5,216 bases of DNA from an uncultured Brevundimonas sp. (GTDB taxonomy: Bacteria > Pseudomonadota > Alphaproteobacteria > Caulobacterales > Caulobacteraceae). Each line of letters starts with the position of its first letter. Within the stretch, counting starts at the first letter, position 1. Shown here in pieces: positions 1 through 4,835 of this stretch. Made by a program: the position numbers and the translations under genes. Location: NCBI RefSeq assembly GCF_943913055.1, contig NZ_CALTWS010000186.1, positions 1 to 5,216 on the forward strand, given 5' to 3'. The notes below the pieces were generated by a model that was not told the DNA's origin, ran no database searches, and saw only the letters and a list, made by a program, of their open reading frames with translations.

Positions 1-81
1 AGAGCTACGACTGGGAAGTCCGACGTCAGCCCCCGCCCGCGACAGGCTGGGGCTGACGTCGGACTTCCCAGTCGTAGCTCT
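1..81. repeat. Perfect 33-bp inverted repeat (fold-back palindrome) at window edge
   Basis: Bases 1-33 are the exact reverse complement of 49-81, with a 15-base centre (34-48) whose 35-37 (gcc) and 45-47 (ggc) can pair as well. The left arm starts at base 1, so the repeat may continue outside the window. The right arm lies inside what reads as real coding sequence on the minus strand (start codon at 127), so the left arm is an inverted copy of a gene's beginning. There is no T-run on either side, which argues against a terminator. A sequencing or assembly fold-back at a contig end is the simplest explanation; a genuine inverted duplication is possible. Confidence 0.95.
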
Positions 82-127
82 CGCCATCGACCTCGACCGT
101 GCCGTGGGTATCGCGTGTGTGCTGCAT
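26..127 (-). CDS. N-terminal part of a small unrecognised protein, disrupted by the fold-back
   Basis: From the ATG at 127 the minus strand reads 33 codons to a TGA at 26-28. The peptide contains GTVEVDGESYDWEVRRQPQ followed by PVAGGG. The pattern of acidic residues, then YDW, then RR-x-PQ resembles, from memory, small uncharacterised alphaproteobacterial proteins of roughly 80-100 residues, but I cannot name a family. Codons use G or C at most third positions, as the neighbours do. The stop falls inside the left palindrome arm, exactly where the sequence turns back on itself, so the true protein probably continues and this end is false. The ATG has no clear Shine-Dalgarno and sits only 17 bases past the clpP terminator T-run, so its promoter would have to overlap that terminator, or the true start is different. 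Confidence 0.4.
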   Translation of the reverse strand: MQHTRDTHGTVEVDGESYDWEVRRQPQPVAGGG

Positions 128-143
128 GGCGGGCTGATAGCAC

Positions 144-178
144 AAAACAAAAGAGGCGCACCGATCATGGCGCGCCCC
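144..178 (-). terminator. Intrinsic terminator of clpP
   Basis: On the minus strand, GGGGCGC-GCC (178-169) pairs with GGT-GCGCCTC (162-153) around the six-base loop ATGATC, giving a ten-pair GC-rich stem with two G-U pairs. It is followed by TTTTGTTTT (152-144). The hairpin starts 28 bases after the clpP stop codon. This is a standard Rho-independent terminator and suggests clpP is the last gene of its transcript. Confidence 0.85.
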
Positions 179-205
179 CTTGAAGCCATCAGTGTCGAAC
201 AGCCG

Positions 206-847
206 TCAGACCGTCTTCACACCATCGCTGTCGGCCTGCTCCCGGCGGTCGTAGACGTGATCGACGATGCCCCAGGCCTTGGCTTCCTCGGCGCTCATGA
301 AGTGGTCGCGGTCCAAGGTCTTCTCGACCTCTTCATAGGTCCGGCCCGTGTGGTGGACATAGATTTCGTTCAGGCGGCGCTTGGTATAGCGGATGTCGGC
401 GGCGTGAAGTTCGATGTCCGAGGCCTGACCCCGGAACCCGCCCGACGGCTGGTGCACCATGATGCGCGCGTTCGGCAGAGCCACACGCTGGCCGGCCGCA
501 CCGGCCGTCAGGATCAGCGAACCGGCCGAAGCGGCCATGCCCATGACCACGGTCGAGACCGGGCTCTTGATATATTGCATGGTGTCATAGATCGCGAGCG
601 CCGAGGACACCTGTCCGCCGGGGCTGTTGATGTACATGCTGATTTCCTTCTTCGGGTTCTCCGATTCCAGGAACAGCAGCTGGGCACAGATCAGCGACGC
701 CATCGTGTCCTCGAATGGACCCGTCAGGAAGATGATCCGTTCGCGCAACAGGCGCGAGAAGATGTCGAACGACCGCTCCCCCCGGCTGGACTGCTCCACC
801 ACCATGGGGACCAGGTTCATGTTCATCAGTTCGATCGGATCGCGCAT
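206..847 (-). CDS. clpP: ATP-dependent Clp protease proteolytic subunit ClpP
   Basis: Cytosolic serine peptidase that forms the two-ring ClpP barrel and degrades proteins unfolded by ClpX or ClpA. In Caulobacter it is essential for cell-cycle proteolysis. The 213-residue protein is full length (E. coli 207 with propeptide). The catalytic triad is visible: Ser107 in MGMAASAG, His132 in MVHQP and Asp181 in DRDHF, with the 25- and 49-residue spacings of E. coli ClpP. The YINSPGG substrate-binding strand is at 72-78. The ATG at 847 gives the short N-terminus (MRDPIELMNMNLVPMV) I would expect from Caulobacter; an in-frame TAA at 863-865 rules out extension. The Shine-Dalgarno of this start is weak (GAGA at 859-856), and the strong one upstream belongs to a short ORF at 863-886. 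It lies downstream of tig in the same direction. clpX is not next to it in this window. Identity is essentially certain. Confidence 0.98.
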   Translation of the reverse strand: MRDPIELMNMNLVPMVVEQSSRGERSFDIFSRLLRERIIFLTGPFEDTMASLICAQLLFLESENPKKEISMYINSPGGQVSSALAIYDTMQYIKSPVSTVVMGMAASAGSLILTAGAAGQRVALPNARIMVHQPSGGFRGQASDIELHAADIRYTKRRLNEIYVHHTGRTYEEVEKTLDRDHFMSAEEAKAWGIVDHVYDRREQADSDGVKTV

Positions 848-862
848 TCGGGATGTCTCGGA

Positions 863-886
863 TTATCGGCGACGACTCATGCACAT
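863..886 (-). CDS. Seven-codon upstream ORF (MCMSRRR) before clpP
   Basis: ATG TGC ATG AGT CGT CGC CGA TAA is read on the minus strand. A near-perfect Shine-Dalgarno (GGAGGAG, 899-893) lies six bases before the first ATG. The TAA ends 15 bases before the clpP ATG and is in the same frame. The peptide would be Met-Cys-Met-Ser and three arginines. It could act as a leader peptide or a re-initiation device for clpP, or be a chance ORF. A sequencing error in or near the TAA, making it an extended clpP N-terminus, cannot be excluded, though the 847 start fits ClpP relatives better. Confidence 0.4.
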   Translation of the reverse strand: MCMSRRR

Positions 887-892
887 CGCCCT

Positions 893-899
893 CTCCTCC
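893..899 (-). promoter_or_regulatory. Strong Shine-Dalgarno upstream of the clpP leader ORF
   Basis: GGAGGAG on the minus strand, six bases before the ATG at 886 and 45 bases before the clpP ATG at 847. It is the best ribosome binding site in the 85-base gap, yet it is too far from clpP to serve that start directly, which is what makes the short ORF notable. Confidence 0.6.
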
Positions 900-900
900 G

Positions 901-929
901 GATATCGTCCCCACAGGTCAAAGGTGCAA
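901..929 (-). promoter_or_regulatory. Possible promoter for clpP
   Basis: TTGCAC (929-924) and GATATC (906-901) are separated by exactly 17 bases on the minus strand, resembling a housekeeping sigma promoter. Transcription would start near 894, almost on top of the leader Shine-Dalgarno, so the short ORF would be close to leaderless if this promoter is the one used. I did not find a convincing sigma-32 pair (CTTGAA/CCCCAT), although clpP is often heat-induced. Confidence is low because short promoter matches are frequent. Confidence 0.3.
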
Positions 930-932
930 GGC

Positions 933-1868
933 CTAGGGCGTAGCGTCAGGCTCATCCTGCTGACGCCTCGCCAGGGCAGAAGCCATCTGGTTGATCTGCG
1001 CGCTCGGCATGCCGTAATCGCGCCGCGCGTCGTAGAGCGACCGCAGATAGCTGGCGTCCAGTTCGGTCAGCCCGGATTCGCCTGAAGGACCAAACGCGTT
1101 CAAGACCGAAGGATAGGTCGACATATCGGCTGTCGGGTCGATCTGCGCCAGGGCCACCATCGCCACATAGTCGCTCAGGGCAGAGAATGTGACCTGTCCA
1201 AGCCGTCGGGTGTCTATGATGACGATCACCTTCGCCAGATCGTACCGGATGCCCGATCGCAGCCGGGACATGCTGGGAGACGAGATTTCCGGGGCGTTCT
1301 CGGCCCCCTTCAACTGGACCGCCACCGCACCGGTGTCAGCGCTGACAGGCAGACTCACATGCCACCAGCGGACGGGCGCATCGCTTGTCCTGAATGCCTC
1401 GAGCGCGGCCCGGCCAAGATCGGTCCCACCCAGAGCAGGGCGCATGATGTCCTGATGCTCTGCCACCAGCTCATTGGCCAGGGTATCCGCTTCGGGCGTC
1501 GCGACGATCAGCACGTCGGCACGGCAACCAGGCTGGCCGACACCCAACCCGACGTACTCGGCCAGTTGAGAAACACGATCGATCATCCGCTGCGCTTCTC
1601 TCGCCGGCATGTTGGCGACACCGACGCAAACTCTGCGGTCCCATCTCGCCAGGCCCTGCCTGCGAGGCGGAGCGGACAGGGTTTCGACCATCTCCGTCAT
1701 GCGCTCCCGCGTATTCCCGCGACCGATGACGTCCACCCCGTCCAGTTCTGTAACGGGATCCTGCGCGACGGCGGCGGGCGCGGGCGTTTGGTCAATCGAC
1801 CTGCTCGCACTCCCATCCTGGTAGACGCCCACCAGAGACATCAATGCGAAGATTGCCGACAAAACCAT
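933..1868 (-). CDS. Secreted or periplasmic protein of unknown function
   Basis: A 311-residue protein I cannot assign to a named family; similar proteins seem to occur in Caulobacterales and Sphingomonadales (recollection only). Residues 2-16 are hydrophobic with no basic n-region, then polar, with possible signal cleavage near GSAS (19-22) or AVA-QD (33-37). An Ala/Pro-rich linker (about 29-40) leads to a folded region from about 45. It has only two cysteines, C81 (RRVCVGV) and C115 (QPGCRAD), suggesting a disulfide outside the cytoplasm. Conserved-looking segments are GLARWDRRVCVGVAN (72-86), VRWWHVSLPV (166-175), RYDLAKVIVIID (208-219) and DYVAMVALAQIDP (233-245). There is no recognisable catalytic motif. 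The ATG at 1868 is the only usable start, with an in-frame TGA 24 bases upstream. It sits 57 bases after tig and 85 bases before clpP on the same strand, so it may be part of that operon. Confidence 0.85.
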   Translation of the reverse strand: MVLSAIFALMSLVGVYQDGSASRSIDQTPAPAAVAQDPVTELDGVDVIGRGNTRERMTEMVETLSAPPRRQGLARWDRRVCVGVANMPAREAQRMIDRVSQLAEYVGLGVGQPGCRADVLIVATPEADTLANELVAEHQDIMRPALGGTDLGRAALEAFRTSDAPVRWWHVSLPVSADTGAVAVQLKGAENAPEISSPSMSRLRSGIRYDLAKVIVIIDTRRLGQVTFSALSDYVAMVALAQIDPTADMSTYPSVLNAFGPSGESGLTELDASYLRSLYDARRDYGMPSAQINQMASALARRQQDEPDATP

Positions 1869-1925
1869 GAGAGCACGTCCCGGTGAGCTTCACTTCCCTT
1901 GATCCGCCCCATAGCGGAAGGGCGA

Positions 1926-3269
1926 TCAGATGTCGTCGTCTTCCTTCAGCAGTTCTTCCTTGGTGATCGGCGTGTCGGTCACCTCGGCCTGGTCGAAGAT
2001 CAGGTCGCAGACCTTTTCCTCATAGATCGGGGCGCGCATCTGGGCGGCGGCGTTGGGGTTCTGGCGATAGAAGTCCAGCACCTGACGCTCCTGGCCCGGA
2101 TAGTTGCGGGCCTCGTTCATGATGGCGGTGTTCAGCTCCTGGTCGGTGACCTGGACGTTGTTGGCGCGGCCGATCTCGGCCAGAACCAGACCCAGGCGCA
2201 CGCGGCGCTCGGCGATCTTCTGGTATTCTTCCTTCAGCTTCTTTTCGGACTTCTTGGCGTCGTCCTCGGGCAGGCGACCGGCTTCCTTGTCGGCCTGCAC
2301 CTGCTGCCAGATGCCCTCGAACTCGGCCTCGACCATCTTGGGCGGCAGGGGGAAGTTGTGGGCCTTGTCCAGCTCATCCAGCAGGGCGCGCTTCAGCTTG
2401 AAGCGGGCGGCTCCGACATACTGCTGGTCCAGATTGGTCTTCAGCAGCTCTTTCAGCTTGTCCAGCGATTCGATGCCGATGCGCTTGGCGAAGTCGTCGT
2501 CGATCTTGGCCTCGGCCTCGGCCTTGATGGCCTTGACCTTGACGTCGAAGGTCACAGCCTTACCGGCCAGGTGCTTGGCCTGATAGTCTTCGGGGAAGGT
2601 CACGTTCAGGACCTTCTCCTCGCCGACCTTGGCGCCCTTCAGCTGCTCTTCGAAACCGGGGATGAAGCGGTTGGAGCCGATCACCAGCTGGGTGTCCTCG
2701 GCGGCACCGCCTTCGAAGGGTTCGCCGTCCAGCTTGCCCAGGAAGTCGATGGTGACCTCGTCGCCCTCGGCGGCCTTCACGGCCTTGCCCTTCTTGTCTT
2801 CGTACGACTTCGCCTGACCGGCCAGTTCGGTCAGCGCCTCGTCCAGGTCGGCGTCGGTCGCCTCATAGGTCGGGCGCTTCAGCTTCAGCGTCTTGGGATC
2901 GACCGGCGTGAAGTCGGGCATGACTTCCAGCGCCATCTCGTAGGACAGGTCCTCCTGACCGGCGACAACCTTGTCCATGTCGCTGATCAGCTTCATCTCG
3001 GCCGGCGCGGCGGGACGCAGCTTGGCGTCGTCCAGGGCCTGCTGGCTGGTCTGGTTCAGGGTGTCGTTGATGATCTCGCCCATGAAGTCGCGGCCGAAGG
3101 TCTTCTTGACGTGCGCGACCGGCACCTTGCCCGGACGAAAGCCCTTCAGCTTCATCTGCGGCGCGACTTCCTTCAGCTTCGCATCCAGCTTGCTGTTCAG
3201 CTCGGCGGCGGGAACGGTTACCGCGATGACGCGGCTCAGGCCTTCATTGGACTTTTCGACGACTTGCAT
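1926..3269 (-). CDS. tig: Trigger factor, ribosome-associated chaperone and peptidyl-prolyl isomerase
   Basis: Cytosolic chaperone that docks at the ribosomal exit tunnel via protein L23 and shelters nascent chains. At 447 residues it is the usual length (E. coli 432). The N-terminal ribosome-binding domain carries the signature GFRPGKVP at 43-50. An FKBP-type isomerase domain spans about 165-250 (GDEVTIDFLGKLDGEPFEGG at 169-188, RFIPGFEEQLKGAKVGE at 201-217, FPEDY at 225-229). The helical C-terminal chaperone domain follows and ends in an acidic tail (KEDDDI). I start it at the ATG at 3269 (MQVVEKSNEGLSRV), the conserved N-terminus of the family. A GTG at 3302 would add 11 unlikely residues. 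The Shine-Dalgarno is weak. Codon use is strongly biased, as expected for a highly expressed gene. It leads the tig, unknown, clpP series, a classic tig-clp arrangement. Confidence 0.98.
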   Translation of the reverse strand: MQVVEKSNEGLSRVIAVTVPAAELNSKLDAKLKEVAPQMKLKGFRPGKVPVAHVKKTFGRDFMGEIINDTLNQTSQQALDDAKLRPAAPAEMKLISDMDKVVAGQEDLSYEMALEVMPDFTPVDPKTLKLKRPTYEATDADLDEALTELAGQAKSYEDKKGKAVKAAEGDEVTIDFLGKLDGEPFEGGAAEDTQLVIGSNRFIPGFEEQLKGAKVGEEKVLNVTFPEDYQAKHLAGKAVTFDVKVKAIKAEAEAKIDDDFAKRIGIESLDKLKELLKTNLDQQYVGAARFKLKRALLDELDKAHNFPLPPKMVEAEFEGIWQQVQADKEAGRLPEDDAKKSEKKLKEEYQKIAERRVRLGLVLAEIGRANNVQVTDQELNTAIMNEARNYPGQERQVLDFYRQNPNAAAQMRAPIYEEKVCDLIFDQAEVTDTPITKEELLKEDDDI

Positions 3270-3323
3270 GGTCGGACTTCTGACGCTCTGTGGCGGCACC
3301 ACGGTGGCGGCGCGCGCGATGGG

Positions 3324-3352
3324 GATAAAGCAATAAGGGCCGCCCCTTGCAG
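3324..3352 (-). promoter_or_regulatory. Possible promoter of tig
   Basis: On the minus strand, CTGCAA (3352-3347) and TTTATC (3329-3324) lie 17 bases apart. This is a weak sigma-70-like pair placing the transcript start near 3317, about 48 bases before the tig ATG. The -35 hexamer matches consensus at only three positions. The inverted repeat at 3333-3378 overlaps it. Confidence 0.25.
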
Positions 3353-3378
3353 AGCGGCACCTCGAAGCCCGCCCTTAT
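3333..3378. repeat. Inverted repeat ATAAGGGC...GCCCTTAT between tig and the hydrolase gene
   Basis: Eight perfect pairs (3333-3340 with 3371-3378) enclose a 30-base centre. Within it a second, mutually exclusive five-pair hairpin can form (GCCGC 3339-3343 with GCGGC 3354-3358). It lies in the 186-base divergent intergenic region and overlaps the candidate tig promoter, so it could be an operator or a remnant terminator. On the minus strand the bases after it are TGCTTTATCC, not a clean T-run. Confidence 0.45.
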
Positions 3379-3420
3379 GTCGATGCCGGGCCCAAAGGTC
3401 AACGCGCGAGCGCTCCGGTC

Positions 3421-3449
3421 TGGTCACCATCGGCCCGCGCCGCTATCTC
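3421..3449 (+). promoter_or_regulatory. Possible promoter giving a leaderless hydrolase mRNA
   Basis: TGGTCA (3421-3426, four of six to TTGACA) and TATCTC (3444-3449) are 17 bases apart. Transcription would start about seven bases downstream, at or next to the ATG at 3456. No Shine-Dalgarno precedes that ATG, which fits a leaderless message, a common class in Caulobacter. Confidence 0.3.
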
Positions 3450-3455
3450 CCGCGC

Positions 3456-4157
3456 ATGACCCAGTCCCCTTCCCCCATCGGCGTCGCTGTCTTTCCCGTC
3501 ACTCCTCTGCAACAGAATTGCACTCTGGTGTGGTGCCGCAAGACGATGAAGGCGGCTCTGATCGATCCGGGCGCATCGGTCGACGCCCTGCTGGCCGCGG
3601 TCCGGAAACAGGGGCTGACGCTGGACGCCATCTGGGTCACCCACGGACACCTGGACCACTGCGGCGGCGTGGCCGACATGCAGGATAAGACTGGTCTGCA
3701 CGTCATCGGCCCGCACCCTGACGACCAGTTCTGGATCGACGATCTGGCCCAGCATGGCTTGGCTTACGGCGTACCCGAGGCTCGGCCCTTCACACCGACC
3801 CGCTGGTTGAGTGATGGCGATACGGTCACGCTCGGGGAGACGACGTGGGAAGTCTACCACTGCCCCGGTCATACGCCCGGCCATGTGATCTTCTTCAACC
3901 GCGAGGCCCGCTTTGCCCAGGTCGGGGATGTGCTGTTCGCCGGTTCGGTCGGGCGCACCGACTTTGCGCGCAGCGATCCGGACGCCCTGCTGCAGTCCAT
4001 CGTGACCAAGCTCTGGCCGCTCGGCGACGATGTGCAGTTCGTACCCGGCCATGGTCCGGCCTCGACCTTCGGAGCTGAACGCCGGACCAATCCGTTCGTG
4101 TCGGACGCCGCGATGCAGCGCGCGTCGATCGCGCGCCCTGCATCCGGCCCGTCCTGA
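3456..4157 (+). CDS. gloC: GloC/YcbL-type MBL-fold hydrolase (glyoxalase II-like)
   Basis: A 233-residue soluble metallo-beta-lactamase-fold enzyme. Its closest match from memory is E. coli YcbL (GloC), a type II glyoxalase that hydrolyses S-lactoylglutathione in methylglyoxal detoxification. Metal ligands are all visible: THGHLDH at 62-68 (His63, His65, Asp67, His68), His139 in HCPGHTPGH, Asp158 in QVGDVLF and His199 in FVPGHG. Other family landmarks are PLQQNC at 17-22, FAGSVGRTDF at 161-170 and LGDDVQFVPGHGPAS at 189-203. There is no signal peptide. The ATG at 3456 matches the family N-terminus. The same frame is open far upstream, antisense to tig, but nothing there resembles a protein and no other start lies close by. 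It is divergent from tig and ends nine bases from the converging small gene. Fold certain; exact substrate inferred. Confidence 0.95.
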   Translation: MTQSPSPIGVAVFPVTPLQQNCTLVWCRKTMKAALIDPGASVDALLAAVRKQGLTLDAIWVTHGHLDHCGGVADMQDKTGLHVIGPHPDDQFWIDDLAQHGLAYGVPEARPFTPTRWLSDGDTVTLGETTWEVYHCPGHTPGHVIFFNREARFAQVGDVLFAGSVGRTDFARSDPDALLQSIVTKLWPLGDDVQFVPGHGPASTFGAERRTNPFVSDAAMQRASIARPASGPS

Positions 4158-4166
4158 TCGCCTAGG

Positions 4167-4460
4167 CTATCGCGACAGCAGCAGGCCGATGATCACGCCG
4201 ACGCCCAGCGCGATCACGCTGGACTTGACCGGCTCGTCTTCGATGGCACTGCGCACCCGCACCACACGCGACCGGCTCCAGTCTGCGGCCGCCCTGGCAT
4301 CCTCGCGCACCGCGCGACGCAGCGACTGGGGCGAGCCGAACGTCTTGTTCTCTTCCGATCGCAGCAAGGCGTCGGCCTGACGATCCAGCCGGGCGGAAGG
4401 GGTCTCCAGATCGTCGTCGGCAATCTCGGCGCCATAGGGATTTGCGGTCGTGTCGGTCAT
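4167..4460 (-). CDS. Small tail-anchored membrane protein, ElaB/YqjD (DUF883)-like
   Basis: A 97-residue protein with a charged, probably helical body (about 20-76) and one C-terminal membrane segment, about 80-95, with glycine spacing (VIALGVGVIIGLLLSR). This layout, with a DEP motif (75-77) just before the membrane helix and an LLLSR end, is that of the ElaB/YqjD/YgaM group: inner-membrane C-tail-anchored proteins, some binding ribosomes in stationary phase. The N-terminal half is not clearly that family, so the assignment is by architecture. The start at 4460 has a good Shine-Dalgarno (GAGGA, 4472-4468). A candidate general-stress promoter lies at 4523-4499. It converges on the hydrolase gene with nine bases between the stops and no terminator in between. 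Confidence 0.8.
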   Translation of the reverse strand: MTDTTANPYGAEIADDDLETPSARLDRQADALLRSEENKTFGSPQSLRRAVREDARAAADWSRSRVVRVRSAIEDEPVKSSVIALGVGVIIGLLLSR

Positions 4461-4498
4461 AGGATCGTCCTCGATCAGGGCGGAATGGGGACTGGTTC

Positions 4499-4523
4499 AA
4501 TCCGCCCGCCGCCCGCCAGTTCC
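4499..4523 (-). promoter_or_regulatory. Candidate EcfG/SigT promoter of the tail-anchored protein gene
   Basis: GGAAC (4523-4519), 16 bases, then GATT (4502-4499) on the minus strand. The -35 box is perfect and the -10 keeps the TT of the CGTT consensus, seven of nine positions in all. Predicted start near 4491, about 30 bases before the ATG at 4460, leaving room for the Shine-Dalgarno. A second GGTCGGAAC copy lies at 4565-4557. Confidence 0.45.
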
Positions 4524-4565
4524 GACCTCCGCAGTGGATCTGGATGAACAACGAACGTTCCGACC
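4519..4565. repeat. Nine-base direct repeat GTTCCGACC in the divergent stress promoter region
   Basis: GTTCCGACC occurs at 4519-4527 and 4557-4565, 38 bases apart. On the minus strand each copy is GGTCGGAAC, carrying a GGAAC -35 box. The left copy fits the promoter of the tail-anchored protein gene. The right copy falls inside the spacer of the plus-strand promoter and has no good -10 (GATC at 16 bases). Confidence 0.5.
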
Positions 4566-4569
4566 CGTT
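4545..4569 (+). promoter_or_regulatory. Candidate EcfG/SigT promoter of the proline-rich protein gene
   Basis: TGAAC (4545-4549), 16 bases, then CGTT (4566-4569): eight of nine consensus positions for the alphaproteobacterial general-stress sigma factor (GGAAC-N16/17-CGTT). Predicted transcript start near 4577, just before the Shine-Dalgarno at 4581-4585. Confidence 0.5.
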
Positions 4570-4593
4570 CTTCTCCTGCAAGGAGAGACCATC

Positions 4594-4758
4594 ATGACCT
4601 TCATCGAGCCCACACCCCCCGGAACGCACCAGCCCGACATCCTTCCTCCGGACACGCCCGGCCCCGACATCGACCCCTCCAGCACACCCGACGAGGTGCC
4701 GCCGCTGGAGCCCGGCGGCGGCGGCGAGGGCGACTCGCGGCCTCACGACGCGGTCTGA
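4594..4758 (+). CDS. Small proline-rich acidic protein of unknown function
   Basis: A 54-residue protein with 14 prolines, many Asp and Glu residues, a run of four glycines (41-44) and no cysteine, membrane segment or signal peptide. It starts MTFIEPTPPGTHQPD and is probably disordered. Short Pro/Asp-rich ORFs of this kind occur in alphaproteobacterial genomes, without assigned function. It is supported as a real gene by an excellent Shine-Dalgarno (AGGAG, 4581-4585) eight bases before the ATG and a general-stress-type promoter at 4545-4569. It is divergent from the tail-anchored gene and upstream of the KGG gene. Low-complexity composition makes homology-based proof hard. No terminator is seen after it, so read-through into the KGG gene is possible. 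Confidence 0.7.
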   Translation: MTFIEPTPPGTHQPDILPPDTPGPDIDPSSTPDEVPPLEPGGGGEGDSRPHDAV

Positions 4759-4809
4759 CCTTGCGAGGCGTTGCGACCCTTAACACTCTCAAATCCGTGA
4801 GGTCTGACC
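4752..4809 (+). repeat. Nine-base direct repeat GGTCTGACC flanking the stop-to-promoter interval
   Basis: GGTCTGACC occurs at 4752-4760, covering the TGA of the proline-rich gene, and again at 4801-4809, one base before the GGAAC box of the KGG gene. The copies are 49 bases apart. They may be a regulator site, a small duplication, or chance. Confidence 0.4.
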
Positions 4810-4810
4810 C

Positions 4811-4835
4811 GGAACCGGACAGTGGACAGAGGGTT
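4811..4835 (+). promoter_or_regulatory. Candidate EcfG/SigT promoter of the KGG stress gene
   Basis: GGAAC (4811-4815, followed by C as often seen), 16 bases, then GGTT (4832-4835): eight of nine positions of GGAAC-N16-CGTT. The transcript would start near 4843, about 32 bases before the ATG at 4875. KGG-type proteins are typical stress-regulon members, which supports the call. Confidence 0.55.

Noticed and set aside
1..81. Palindrome as a transcription terminator or CRISPR-like repeat
   Set aside because: There is no T-run and only one unit, and one arm is coding sequence. A fold-back explains it better.
104..1085. Open frames on the plus strand opposite clpP and its upstream gap
   Set aside because: They lie antisense to an unmistakable ClpP, have no Shine-Dalgarno and give low-complexity Arg/His-rich products.
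1901..1927. Hairpin GATC-C-GCCC / GGGC-GATC overlapping the tig stop as a tig terminator
   Set aside because: The stem has a bulge and a loop of about ten bases, and no T-run follows on the minus strand. tig may read through into the downstream gene.
3270..3302. GTG at 3302 as the tig start
   Set aside because: It would add 11 residues before MQVVEKS, which matches the conserved trigger factor N-terminus; the ATG at 3269 is preferred.
3330..3420. tRNA gene upstream of tig
   Set aside because: The GGCTTCGAGG on the minus strand hints at a T-arm, but no cloverleaf, GGTTCRA motif or acceptor stem can be built.
1899..3455. Very long open frame on the plus strand opposite tig, continuous with the hydrolase gene
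   Set aside because: Its translation is Leu/Gly/Val/Gln-rich and mirrors the biased codons of tig on the other strand. No domain is visible, and the conserved hydrolase N-terminus begins only at 3456. It is an antisense shadow, not a fusion protein.
4761..4776. TTGCGA repeated ten bases apart after the proline-rich gene
   Set aside because: A six-base repeat in GC-rich DNA is likely chance, and no -10 box follows at a suitable distance.
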